The notes under the pieces are model-generated. The model ran no database searches. It was not told the origin of the DNA and saw only the letters and a program-made list of their open reading frames with translations. This document shows, piece after piece, positions 17,244 through 25,632 of a stretch of DNA of 64,000 bases. The translations under genes were made by a program, and so were the position numbers. Location of the stretch: positions 1-64,000 of the forward strand of contig PENC01000006.1 in NCBI GenBank assembly GCA_003674045.1. The letters are read 5' to 3'. The DNA is from Streptomyces griseocarneus (GTDB taxonomy: Bacteria > Actinomycetota > Actinomycetes > Streptomycetales > Streptomycetaceae). Numbering within the stretch: the stretch's first letter is position 1; every line of letters starts with the position of its first letter.

Positions 17244-19430
17244 ATGCTGACGTACCACCAGGTCATGACCACGGACCTCGACCTGCTCACCAAGGCGGCA
17301 GATAAGTGGGAGGCTGCGGCGAAGGACTTCGAGACCATCCAGAAGACGTACGACGGCCAGGTACGCAAGGTGGCTGGAGACGGCTCCTGGACGGGTATCG
17401 CCGCCGGCCAGTTCCTGACGACGACCTCGGCGCAGACCTCCAAGCAGTACACGTCGGCGGCAACGGAAGCACGGGCGATCGCTTCACTGCTGCGGGACGC
17501 TCATAGGGAGTTCACAGAGGCGCGGGGGTGCATCAAGTCGGCGGTCGCCGACGCAGCCGAGAAGCACATAAAGATCGACGACAACGGCGTCGCAAAGTCG
17601 ACCCAGCAGTTCGACTCTGCTGCGCGGCACGATCCCGACTACCGCACGGAACTCAACAAAATAGCCGAGGCGGAGCAGGCGTGGACGCAGCACATAGCGA
17701 CGCTGGTGCAGGCGGCCGATGATGCCGACCAAGGCATGCAGCAGGCTCTCCAGGCGGCGGTCCAGGACACGGACTTCTCCGACGGGTTCGCGAACGGCTT
17801 CAATTCCAGGGCCGAAGGCGACATCGGGAAGTTCGAGGCCAAGAGAGCGACAGAGCTGACCGAGGAGCTCACCTCCAAGGGGCTCGACGAGAAGAAGCTG
17901 GCAGAGCTGGAACGGCTGTTCAGCGAGAACAGCGAGAACAGGGCATTCAGCCAGACACTGCTCGACAACATCGGAGCCGACGGAACCATCAAGCTGTCGC
18001 ACAAGCTCGACGCACTGACCTCCTCCGACAAGGGGCACAAGCAGGACTACATGGCCCTGCAGGCGGGCCTGGCCACAAGCGTGTCCTCGGCGACGGCGGA
18101 TCCAAAATCACCGTTCTACAACAAGTGGCGCGAGGAACTGCGTAAGGCCGGCACCAAGAACTTCGGCAGTAAGACGGACCCGGTATACGGCTATCAGTCA
18201 TTCGTCGGGCTCATGGAGCATCATGACAAGTACGGGAAGCGGTTCCTCAATGATCTCGGTGATGACATCATCGCGGCCGAGAAGAAGGATAAGGACATCT
18301 GGACGAAGTGGCGCGACCACCCCGGCACCGCGAGCGACCCTCTCGACCATCTCCTCGGCATCATGGGCAAGAACCCGGACGCTGCCACGTCATTCCTCGA
18401 TCCGGGCTCGGAGGGGAAGAACGAGAACCTCAAGTACCTCATGAAGGAACGGAGCTGGCCCAAGATTGCCCTGAACGGACCGGGAGCACTCATGAGCCGC
18501 GACGACCCCACAAGCCGAACAGGCCTGGGCATGGCAATTGAGGCGGCCACAACAGGGCACACGCCGATTTCGGAGGGTCAGCGCCCGGAGCCGGATGCAC
18601 GACACAACGAATCCCAGGCACGTGTCATGCATAACACTATCGAGTTCCTCGACCAGGGGACGAGCACCGAGGTGCCCTCCAACCTGCGCAAGCCCGTCGC
18701 CAACGCGCTTGCGGAATACACAGCGGACACCCACGAAATCCTCGGCGGCGCCAGCCCGGACTCGATAAAAAATGCCAGGCAAGGGTACTGGAGCGACGCC
18801 GACAGCTCCCGAAAAGTACACATGTCGACCTCTCGCGAGCATTTGATCCATGTACTGCGAGGCGTATCCGAAGACGCCGATGCCTACGGCACCCTTCACA
18901 GGGCGGAAACTGAATACATCGCGAAGGAACTCGACAAGCTGCCGGGGAATGCAACGCCCGATAACGTGGGCAGTGTACTGGGAAAAACTGGTGCGGCTCT
19001 GGGAACATACAGCGCCATCCGCGAGGACATCAGCAATGACCAGCGTTCACAGGCCTACACGAACGCGGACTGGAAGACAAAGGTCGCTTACCACATCATC
19101 GGTGGTGCGGTGACTCCGCTCACCATTGGCCCCAAGAATTTCCCCATCGGTGATGCGGCACAACGAATCGTCGACACCTGGGCTTTTTCCATGGCGAATG
19201 ACATGAAGGCACAGGCCGACGCCAAGGCGAACGCCGCAATATCCGACCATTATCTCAACGCCAGCAACCAGATGACGCTCATGATGGACGAATGGGCGAA
19301 GACGCATGGTATCAACACAGGGGCCGAAGAAGGGAAGAAACGAGCCGAGAGCCTCACCTTTCAGCTGATGTCTGACTTCACGACCGGCAATAATTTTGCG
19401 TCGAAGATGCTCACCGACACAACCAATTAG
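17244..19430 (+). CDS. T7SS cassette A large WXG-like protein
   Basis: The 728-residue protein is mostly helical and hydrophilic, with no signal peptide. Residues 1 to about 210 match the N-terminus of the protein at 28982-30334: a helical hairpin around SWTGIAAG (WXG-type turn, about residue 49), HDPDYRT, an AWTQHIATLVQAADDADQG-type helix and GFNSRAEGDI. The rest (about 215-728) is unrelated to that paralogue and lacks motifs I can name. It may belong to the DUF6571 type found in Streptomyces T7SS loci (recalled, uncertain). The start ATG 17244 follows GAGAGGAAACC. GC content is visibly lower than in eccC. It is probably a T7SS substrate or effector, inferred from the domain and location. 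Confidence 0.75.
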   Translation: MLTYHQVMTTDLDLLTKAADKWEAAAKDFETIQKTYDGQVRKVAGDGSWTGIAAGQFLTTTSAQTSKQYTSAATEARAIASLLRDAHREFTEARGCIKSAVADAAEKHIKIDDNGVAKSTQQFDSAARHDPDYRTELNKIAEAEQAWTQHIATLVQAADDADQGMQQALQAAVQDTDFSDGFANGFNSRAEGDIGKFEAKRATELTEELTSKGLDEKKLAELERLFSENSENRAFSQTLLDNIGADGTIKLSHKLDALTSSDKGHKQDYMALQAGLATSVSSATADPKSPFYNKWREELRKAGTKNFGSKTDPVYGYQSFVGLMEHHDKYGKRFLNDLGDDIIAAEKKDKDIWTKWRDHPGTASDPLDHLLGIMGKNPDAATSFLDPGSEGKNENLKYLMKERSWPKIALNGPGALMSRDDPTSRTGLGMAIEAATTGHTPISEGQRPEPDARHNESQARVMHNTIEFLDQGTSTEVPSNLRKPVANALAEYTADTHEILGGASPDSIKNARQGYWSDADSSRKVHMSTSREHLIHVLRGVSEDADAYGTLHRAETEYIAKELDKLPGNATPDNVGSVLGKTGAALGTYSAIREDISNDQRSQAYTNADWKTKVAYHIIGGAVTPLTIGPKNFPIGDAAQRIVDTWAFSMANDMKAQADAKANAAISDHYLNASNQMTLMMDEWAKTHGINTGAEEGKKRAESLTFQLMSDFTTGNNFASKMLTDTTN

Positions 19431-19519
19431 CACCCGCCTACACCAGTCCGCAATTCCAGGTCGAGCCAGGCCGTCGACAGAAGTCACAACCCTGTTTCCA
19501 CTGCTCAAGAGAGGATGCA

Positions 19520-20608
19520 ATGACCGACAAGGGCCGACACCGATATATACCCAGCATGAAAATGGCCATCGCCCTGGTTGGAGTGGCTGCCCTCCTGGCG
19601 GGCCTCGGCTATGCGACGAAACCTCAGTGGCAGCCGTGGTGGTATGCCATGACGATCTGCGATGGCAATCTCTCCGGCAGCGACCTGGCCGACGTCCTCT
19701 CAAAGAAGCAGCTCAGCGCCGGCAAGGAAGTTGTGGACACCGAGGGCAGGCGGTTGAAATGTTCGGTGGACATCCCCGACAGCCACCACTACGAGCTGAG
19801 TGTGACGTCGACCGCCGATTCGGAGAAAATGCGCCAGGATTTCGACATGGCGTTCACGATAGCGCATGAGCCTCGTTACGTATTCCCCAAGAACATACCT
19901 GGTTTCGCCAGCGAGTTCGGGCCTACCGTCATCCAGGAATGCCCTGCTCTGGGACGTGACAGCCAGGGCCGCAAAGTCCGTCTACTGACTACCTTCATGG
20001 GTCGCAAGGATGACACCGCCGCAGCACTGCGAATCACTGTCGCCATGGCCAACGGGGCGTCTCAAAAGCTTGGTTGCGGCGCTGAACGCCTGCCGTTGCC
20101 CAAGCAAACGCTACCGAAGAACTTGCCGGCCGTACCGGTACAGGAAGCCAGGGATACGATGTGCGGCTGGCTGGCTGACGCACCTCTTCCCAAGAACAAG
20201 GCCGGTGGTCCGTGGCTGGTGGCCGCACCGACAGATGACCATGCTCCCATCACGGACTGCAAGCTCATCGCGGCAAAGGACACCGCGCCTGTCGCGGACT
20301 TCAGTGGCTGGTACGGCGGCTGGACAGACAAACCATTCACGGAACTACTCCGCAACAATGTCGACTACCCGGAAAACGTCAGTCCACATGGCCCCATGAT
20401 GAGTGAGGCGTTCGGCCGCGCGACGGCCGCCTGCGATGGCGAGTCTGCAAATTTCAAGGCAAGTAGCCATGCCTCCCGCTCTGAAGAGCAAATTTCCAGC
20501 GTCGACCTGCGTGCACTCCTGTCCGCGTTCGCCAAAGACCAGGCAAAGCGCCACAGTTGCACCGATCTCAAGCTGCCCGACACCATCTATCCGGCGCTGA
20601 AGCATTGA
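19520..20608 (+). CDS. Membrane-anchored protein of unknown function
   Basis: The 362-residue protein has one N-terminal transmembrane segment (about residues 14-31) preceded by basic residues, then a large extracytoplasmic part with several cysteines (ICDGN, LKCSVD, ECPAL, LGCGAE, MCGWL, ITDCKL, AACDGE, HSCTDL). The spacing suggests disulphides. ATG 19520 has GAGAGGA four bases upstream. It lies 89 bases after the large cassette A protein in the same direction and may be part of the cassette. No family is recognised. Immunity or a surface partner for the large protein is speculation. Confidence 0.75.
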   Translation: MTDKGRHRYIPSMKMAIALVGVAALLAGLGYATKPQWQPWWYAMTICDGNLSGSDLADVLSKKQLSAGKEVVDTEGRRLKCSVDIPDSHHYELSVTSTADSEKMRQDFDMAFTIAHEPRYVFPKNIPGFASEFGPTVIQECPALGRDSQGRKVRLLTTFMGRKDDTAAALRITVAMANGASQKLGCGAERLPLPKQTLPKNLPAVPVQEARDTMCGWLADAPLPKNKAGGPWLVAAPTDDHAPITDCKLIAAKDTAPVADFSGWYGGWTDKPFTELLRNNVDYPENVSPHGPMMSEAFGRATAACDGESANFKASSHASRSEEQISSVDLRALLSAFAKDQAKRHSCTDLKLPDTIYPALKH

Positions 20609-20671
20609 ACAGCCCTCGGCCTCAAAACCACGTCATGGGGCGCTGAAGCTGTCCGGGTAGGGTGCCCCACC

Positions 20672-21319
20672 ATGACCGAAGCCAACTTCCTGCGCGAGAC
20701 GCGGACGTTCTACGACACCCTGGCCGTCGACTACGCCAACCGCTACCGCGGCTACCTGGACACCAGGCCGCTCGACCGTTCCGTGCTCGCCGGCTTCGCT
20801 GAGCTCGTACGGGGCGCCGGGCCCGTTGCCGATGTGGGGTGTGGGCCCGGGTGGACGACGGCGCACCTGGTCGAGTCGGGGCTCGACGTCTTCGGACTCG
20901 ACCTGTCGCCGGAAATGGTCGGCCTCGCCCGGCAGGCGTACCCCGCGCTGCGGTTCGACGTGGGGTCGATGCTCACGCTCGACCTGCCGGACGGGGCGCT
21001 CGGCGGCGTCAACGCCTGGTACTCGATCATTCACCTGCCGGAGGAGCAGCTCCCGGCCGCCTTCGCCGAATTCCACCGTGTGCTGGCGCCGGGCGGCCAC
21101 CTCCAGCTCGCCTTCCAGGTCGGCGACGAGCCGTTGCACTTGGCGCAGCCGTACGGGCACCCCGTCTCGCTCGACTTCCGGCGGTTGCAGCCGGACCGTA
21201 TCGCGGAGCTCCTGGCCGCGGCCGACTTGCCCCTGCGGGTTCGAATGGTGCGCGAGCCCGATGACGGTGAGAGCACGCAGCAGGCGTTCCTCCTGGCCCG
21301 CAAGCCGCTGGATTCCTAG
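20672..21319 (+). CDS. SAM-dependent class I methyltransferase
   Basis: The 215-residue protein has the SAM-binding motif I DVGCGPGWTT (about residues 54-63), motif II around GLDLSPEMV and a post-motif FHRVLAPGGHLQLAF, typical of the Methyltransf_11/25 group. Substrate is unknown. Its TAG stop shares a CTAG palindrome with the stop of the convergent DUF397 gene. With the next genes it interrupts the T7SS island. Confidence 0.88.
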   Translation: MTEANFLRETRTFYDTLAVDYANRYRGYLDTRPLDRSVLAGFAELVRGAGPVADVGCGPGWTTAHLVESGLDVFGLDLSPEMVGLARQAYPALRFDVGSMLTLDLPDGALGGVNAWYSIIHLPEEQLPAAFAEFHRVLAPGGHLQLAFQVGDEPLHLAQPYGHPVSLDFRRLQPDRIAELLAAADLPLRVRMVREPDDGESTQQAFLLARKPLDS

Positions 21320-21510
21320 AGGAGGTGGTCGAGGTCGCCGCGCTTGGCGGCCTCTATGAAGTTGCGGAGGCCTTCGCGGGTGGTGGTCAGCAATTCGTGA
21401 GGGCGAGCGGTTTCCCGGAGTATCGGGGTGCCGTTGGCATCGTGGCCGACTTGGAGGCAGGCGTTGCCTCCGCCGCCACAGATCGGTTCCTGCCACTGGA
21501 TCTCTGACAT
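21316..21510 (-). CDS. DUF397 small protein
   Basis: A 64-residue protein beginning MSEIQWQEPIC, with a Gly-rich turn (GGGGNACLQVG) and an RETARPHEL stretch, consistent with a divergent DUF397 member. DUF397 proteins accompany XRE-DUF5753 regulators in Streptomyces WhiJ/AbaA-type loci. The ATG at 21510 has GGAAG upstream, and the upstream start at 21654 in the same frame overlaps the regulator. It lies 13 bases after the regulator gene and is probably cotranscribed with it. Confidence 0.75.
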   Translation of the reverse strand: MSEIQWQEPICGGGGNACLQVGHDANGTPILRETARPHELLTTTREGLRNFIEAAKRGDLDHLL

Positions 21511-21523
21511 CTTCTGTCTTCCT

Positions 21524-22375
21524 TCAGAGCTGCTGGGCGATCGTATGGATGAACTGGCGCGAGCTGGGCTCATCGAGAGCGTAGAGCTCCATCTTGCTGA
21601 AGAGCCGCCGGTAGTTGGCCAGTTGTTCGTCCGAGTCGAGGAACACAGAGCCATAGGAGGTGTCGAGCTGCACAGTGTCCAACTGCTGGACGGCCGCCCC
21701 CGCGTAGAGGATGGTCTGCCCGGCCCCGGGAAATCCGCCAGCGGCGAAGGGGATCACTCTGAGGCTGACGAGATCGCGCTCGCCGAACTCCAGCAGGGAC
21801 TCCAGTTGGGCACGCGCTACGCCCCGCCCGCCGAACTGCATGCGCAGAGCGCTCTCATGAATGATGGCGTCATAAGCGGGTGGGTTCTTGCGGTCGAGCA
21901 CCTCACGACGTTTCAAGCGGTGGGCGACCCGCACGTCGACCTCTTCGGCCGTGAGCTCGGGGATGACCATGCCGAAGATGGCACGAGCGTGATCCTCCGT
22001 CTGCAAGAGGCCCGGGATGTGTGAAGTCAGGGCGTTACGGAGCCGCTCGGCATTCCACTCAAGCTCCGCGATGTCCAGGAAGAAGCCGGGGAGCGCGTTT
22101 CTGTACTCGTCCCACCAATACTTGTCCCGCTCGTCGGCCAGCCCCACCAAGCCGTCCACGAGAGCTTCGTCCGCGCAACCGTAGCGGTCCACCAGCGCAC
22201 GCAGACGGCTCGGCTGGATGCCGACGCGGCCCGCCTCCAAGTGGCTGATCTGATACCCCTTGATGCCCACGGACGCGCCGGCTTCCGGTGCACTCAACTT
22301 CGCCGCTTCGCGCAGTTTGCGCAGCTCGATACCCAGACGCCGTTGTCGCTGCGTCGGATGTCTCCTCGACGGCAT
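21524..22375 (-). CDS. XRE-family regulator with DUF5753 domain
   Basis: The 283-residue protein has an N-terminal helix-turn-helix (about residues 10-70: LRKLREAAKLSAPEAGASVGIKGYQISHLEAGR in parts). A DUF5753 domain fills the rest, including the typical LQTEDHARAIF, RRxVLDR and LRVIPFAAGG segments. This is the WhiJ-type regulator family of Streptomyces. ATG 22375 has an excellent GAGGAGGGG site; the frame's extension to 22720 is rejected. It is paired with DUF397 downstream and diverges from an HATPase gene, with palindromes in between. Confidence 0.9.
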   Translation of the reverse strand: MPSRRHPTQRQRRLGIELRKLREAAKLSAPEAGASVGIKGYQISHLEAGRVGIQPSRLRALVDRYGCADEALVDGLVGLADERDKYWWDEYRNALPGFFLDIAELEWNAERLRNALTSHIPGLLQTEDHARAIFGMVIPELTAEEVDVRVAHRLKRREVLDRKNPPAYDAIIHESALRMQFGGRGVARAQLESLLEFGERDLVSLRVIPFAAGGFPGAGQTILYAGAAVQQLDTVQLDTSYGSVFLDSDEQLANYRRLFSKMELYALDEPSSRQFIHTIAQQL

Positions 22376-22434
22376 GGCTGCCCCTCCTCGTGATCTGCCC
22401 GAAGCATGCCGCGTCGCCGCCTGTCCGGTCCACC

Positions 22435-22465
22435 GACAGGGTTGTCTTCTCGGACAAGGTTGTCC
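22435..22465. promoter_or_regulatory. candidate operator between regulator and HATPase gene
   Basis: Two related dyads lie in the divergent promoter region: GACAGGGTTGTC at 22435-22446 and GGACAAGGTTGTCC at 22452-22465 (6-base arms around GG). Their shared half sites TTGTC are 18 bases apart. An outer CCTGTC...GACAGG pair spans 22420-22440. The position about 60-90 bases upstream of the regulator start suits autoregulation. The binding protein is inferred. Confidence 0.5.
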
Positions 22466-22649
22466 GCCACGGCCCGCTGCCCCTACATTCGGTGACGCAC
22501 CGCTCACACGCGAGAGCACCGGAAGTGCACCGCGCGAGCATGCCCGCCTTCCCTGCGACGGGTACGCCTGCGCCCAGGGAGGCGAGCCACCGGTGGCCAT
22601 GCGTGCGACGGGCTCCACCACCCCACCGACGTGCTTGGAGTGACCGCGC

Positions 22650-23141
22650 ATGAGCAACAACGCACCTTGCCTGGCTGATTCACCGGAGCCCCCACCCCTG
22701 TCCACCCCCATCCCGAGCAACCTCAGCTACTCCTTCGGGATGCCCGGCGGCGCCTACGGCCTCGCCACCGCCCGCACCACCGTGCACCGGCTCCTCCACG
22801 CTCACGGGCTCGCCGACATGGCCGAACTCGGAGTGCTCGCCGCCTCCGAACTGCTCGGCAACGCCTGCCTGTTCACGCCGGACCGGCAGGCGAGCCTGTC
22901 CGTCTGGTGGCGGTTCAGCGTGCTGCGGCTGACCGTCTTCGACGAGCACCCTCGGCACTCGAAAGAGGTACGGGATTCCTGTCACGCGCAGCGCCGCGCG
23001 GCACTGCACACCCTGGACACGGTCCTGGCCGCCTGTGGCGGGCTCGGCTGCGGACTGGACGAAGTCGCCGGGCCGCTGGCCGGGAACAAGATGTGGGTGG
23101 CCTTCTCGCGGGACGCGGCGCGGAACTATACGCATCTGTGA
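22650..23141 (+). CDS. HATPase_c-type ATP-binding regulator
   Basis: The 163-residue protein resembles the small RsbW/SpoIIAB-like ATP-binding proteins abundant in Streptomyces. The N-box region reads ASELLGNACLF (about residues 65-75), where the usual histidine after Asn is absent, and the C-terminal boxes are weak (VAGPLAGNKMWVAF). It may therefore bind ATP poorly. ATG 22650 has GGAGTG upstream. The gene is divergent from the XRE-DUF5753 gene and upstream of bldB, the composition of AbaA/WhiJ-type loci. Confidence 0.75.
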   Translation: MSNNAPCLADSPEPPPLSTPIPSNLSYSFGMPGGAYGLATARTTVHRLLHAHGLADMAELGVLAASELLGNACLFTPDRQASLSVWWRFSVLRLTVFDEHPRHSKEVRDSCHAQRRAALHTLDTVLAACGGLGCGLDEVAGPLAGNKMWVAFSRDAARNYTHL

Positions 23142-23280
23142 AGCCACCGTGACCGGTGATCGAGGTTTGCGGCGGCCCGTACGGGAGTACGCTGCTCGCG
23201 GACGGCACTTCGGCGTGCCAACTCACCTTTGCACGCCGGGATATGGCGATAGTCGCGCAGCAGAAAGGCGGGCCTTCTCA

Positions 23281-23523
23281 ATGGATCCACGCGAGAAAGA
23301 GAAAATGACCGAAGAGCTCTACGCGATGGACATCTCCGACGCCGTGTGGGAGAGCGCGCCGGACGCCGACCCCAATGACGTGCGTGTCGAAATCGCCTAC
23401 CTGCAGGGCGGTGCGGTCGGCATGCGCTCGTCGGAGGACCCGGACACGGTGCTGCGCTTCACGGAAGCGGAGTGGCGGGCATTCGTCCTGGGCGCGCGGG
23501 ACGGCGAGTTCGACCTGACCTGA
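23281..23523 (+). CDS. bldB: DUF397-family developmental regulator BldB (probable)
   Basis: A small acidic 80-residue protein with the DUF397 pattern: LxDAVW, VEIAYL, GAVGMRSSEDP, VLRFTEAEWRAFVLGARDGEFDL. In S. coelicolor bldB, needed for aerial growth and antibiotic production, lies directly beside esxA and esxB inside the T7SS island. The same order is seen here, which is the main reason for the name. The start could be ATG 23281 or ATG 23305 (AAAGAG just upstream). The known S. coelicolor protein is slightly longer, so an upstream start in frame is possible. A terminator hairpin follows. Confidence 0.75.
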   Translation: MDPREKEKMTEELYAMDISDAVWESAPDADPNDVRVEIAYLQGGAVGMRSSEDPDTVLRFTEAEWRAFVLGARDGEFDLT

Positions 23524-23537
23524 GCGCGCAACGCGAC

Positions 23538-23572
23538 GGGGTGGGAGGGCGATGACTTCACCCTCCCACCCC
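23538..23572. terminator. bidirectional hairpin between bldB and esxA
   Basis: Perfect 12-base arms GGGGTGGGAGGG and CCCTCCCACCCC flank an 11-base loop in the 67-base gap between convergent bldB and esxA. Confidence 0.85.
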
Positions 23573-23590
23573 GCGGTCGATCACGGTGGA

Positions 23591-23896
23591 TCAGCGGCTG
23601 ATGTCGAACAGCTGCGCCGCCTTCTTGTCCGTGTGCCGGTAGTCCGCGCTACCTTCCTTGATCTTGGACGCGATCTCGGTCAGGATCGACTTGATGTGCG
23701 TACCGCGGGCGTCGAACTGCAACTTGGCCTGGATCATCATGGTGTGGGCCTCACCCTCCCAGCCCCCCGTGACCTTTTCGACCGCGGCCCAGATGTCCTG
23801 CAGCTGCTGGTCGACGACGCCGGCCGCCTTGCTGAGGTCGTTGGCGATCAGCTCGACCGAGCCGTAGTGAACCTTGAGGTCGTCATTCCCGGACAT
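23591..23896 (-). CDS. esxA: WXG100 protein EsxA
   Basis: A 101-residue ESAT-6-like protein: two helices flanking a WEG turn at residues 46-48 (GGWEGEAH), with no signal peptide. WXG100 proteins are exported by the EccC-driven T7SS as hetero- or homodimers. ATG 23896 follows AGGGGGAC. It is encoded 50 bases after esxB. The C-terminal YxxxD/E export signal may be ADYRHTD (about 85-91), which is inference. Confidence 0.94.
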   Translation of the reverse strand: MSGNDDLKVHYGSVELIANDLSKAAGVVDQQLQDIWAAVEKVTGGWEGEAHTMMIQAKLQFDARGTHIKSILTEIASKIKEGSADYRHTDKKAAQLFDISR

Positions 23897-23946
23897 ATGT
23901 CCCCCTGCGCGATGGTCAGTGTTTCAGAAAGTGGCGGTGATGCTCA

Positions 23947-24336
23947 CTAGTAAGCGTCGATCTTGCTGTCGAGACCGGCGCTGAGGCCCGCGTCCTTCCC
24001 GAGCGAGCCGAGGTGACCACCCGCTGCGGAACCGTTGACGTCGATCTGACGGAAGCGCGCGACGATGTCGGCGTCGTTGGCGTGGCTCATCTTGCGGGTC
24101 ATGGCCACGGCGTCGTGGATACCGTCGATCAGGGCCCGCAGAGCGTCGTGATCCTCGTTCAGGGCGGTCTGGGCCGTACGGAACGCTTGGGCGCCCGCAC
24201 CCGTCCAGGCGCTCCCGACGGTGGCGAGGACATCGGCCAGGGCCCTGAGGTTGCCCGACAGGGCCTCGCTCGTCTCCCGGATCTGGCCCTCGAATGTCTG
24301 GAATGCGGGATCACTGATCTTCTGGATCTCTGCCAT
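23947..24336 (-). CDS. esxB: WXG100-family protein EsxB
   Basis: A 129-residue WXG100-related protein with a WTG turn at residues 44-46 (SAWTGAGAQAF). It is longer than the classical 100 residues, with a Gly-rich C-terminal tail. It is the likely partner of EsxA; the two genes are adjacent and codirectional. ATG 24336 has GAGGTGGAG directly upstream. It lies 54 bases after a mycosin gene, so it may be transcribed from upstream genes as well as from its own promoter. Confidence 0.92.
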   Translation of the reverse strand: MAEIQKISDPAFQTFEGQIRETSEALSGNLRALADVLATVGSAWTGAGAQAFRTAQTALNEDHDALRALIDGIHDAVAMTRKMSHANDADIVARFRQIDVNGSAAGGHLGSLGKDAGLSAGLDSKIDAY

Positions 24337-24390
24337 GCTCCACCTCTTTCTCTTGCTTTTGCGGTGAGTCGGTCTGTGGGTGCGTGTTGC

Positions 24391-25593
24391 TTATGCCTTG
24401 CGGCGCCGCACGATGGCGAAGGCTGCGGCCGCGGCGACGAGTACGGCTGCGCCTGCGCCCAGGGCGACCCAGGTGACGGTGCTGAGGCCGCTGCCGTTCG
24501 AAGCCGAATCCGCTGCGGTGTTCTTCGAGTCGGACGACTGCTTGGGCTTGGGCGTGGCCGGCATGGGCTTCGACGTTGCCGTGTGGCCCGCGAGGAGCGG
24601 GTTGATGTTCGCCGGGCCGGGGTCGCCCTCGTGGTCGAGGAGGACCTTGCGGGGGCGAACGATGCCGTAGCCGAGGTAGGGGCTGGGGATGGGGCCCTCC
24701 AGCGGTTTACCTGCGGTTTCGATCATGACACGGAGGACTTGGTTGTTGGTCCAGTCGGGGTGGGCGGACCAGATGAGGGCGGCGGAGGCGGAAGCGAGGG
24801 CGGAGGCCGGGCTGGTTCCCCACTGGGCACATAGCCCCGCACTTTCTCGGCAGTAGCCAGGAATCTCGTCGCCGGGTGCAGACAAGGAAACCTGGCTTCC
24901 ATGGGTCGACCACTTCGTAACCGTACGAGTTTGGTCAATCGCTCCGACCGCTACGACGCCGGGGAGTGCCCCGGGAAACTCCGGGTAGTTCCCTTTGTCA
25001 CCACCGTTACCCGAACTCGCAAAGACCAATGAGCCCTTGGACAAGGCATAGTTCACAGCCTCTTGGGTCTTGGTGAAATTTGATTCAGTAGAGGCCGAGC
25101 CAAGTGAAAGATTGATGATCCGAGCATCGTGATCCGCTGCGTACCGAATTGCTCTGCTGAGCAATGGATCGGTCGCATCGGTGCGAGGGTTGGCTACTAC
25201 CTTCACAGGAAGGATCTTTGCCTCGGGCGCCAGCCCTTGAACTCCGCTCTCAGCCCCTGTACCGGCAATCAAAGCAGCCATGTTTGTTCCGTGGCCGTCA
25301 TCATCGTTACGAGCTCCTGTCGGCGCATTGGACACATCTGCACCATCGAGAACTTGGCCGCTCAGCTCCGAAAGTCCATCTTTCACGCCTGAGTCAACGA
25401 CAGCGACTGTGATCCCTCGCCCCTTACTCACCTCCCACATGCGGTCGGCCTGCATGTCGTCCAGATACCACTGCTTTGAGCGAACGTCCTGGGCTATTGC
25501 TGGAGTAGCCCCGCCGAGAAGTGTGAGCGTAACGCCGACCAGCGTGGGAACTGTCAGGAAGCAGGAGAGCTTTCTTGGCCTGGTGGACGACAT
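24391..25593 (-). CDS. mycP: Type VII secretion mycosin (S8 protease), first copy
   Basis: The 400-residue subtilisin-like serine protease is anchored at the outer face of the membrane. It has a signal peptide (about 1-35), catalytic Asp67 (VVDSG), His101 (GHGT), oxyanion-site Asn in SSGNGG and Ser261 (GTSPASA). A linker and a C-terminal transmembrane helix with a basic RRRKA end follow. It lacks the long Pro-rich insert seen in the other mycosin of this window. Its middle part is less GC-rich than eccC. It sits directly upstream of esxB and esxA. Confidence 0.93.
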   Translation of the reverse strand: MSSTRPRKLSCFLTVPTLVGVTLTLLGGATPAIAQDVRSKQWYLDDMQADRMWEVSKGRGITVAVVDSGVKDGLSELSGQVLDGADVSNAPTGARNDDDGHGTNMAALIAGTGAESGVQGLAPEAKILPVKVVANPRTDATDPLLSRAIRYAADHDARIINLSLGSASTESNFTKTQEAVNYALSKGSLVFASSGNGGDKGNYPEFPGALPGVVAVGAIDQTRTVTKWSTHGSQVSLSAPGDEIPGYCRESAGLCAQWGTSPASALASASAALIWSAHPDWTNNQVLRVMIETAGKPLEGPIPSPYLGYGIVRPRKVLLDHEGDPGPANINPLLAGHTATSKPMPATPKPKQSSDSKNTAADSASNGSGLSTVTWVALGAGAAVLVAAAAAFAIVRRRKA

Positions 25594-25632
25594 GTGCCGA
25601 CGGTCTCCTTGATATCGGACGTTTTCTCTGCG

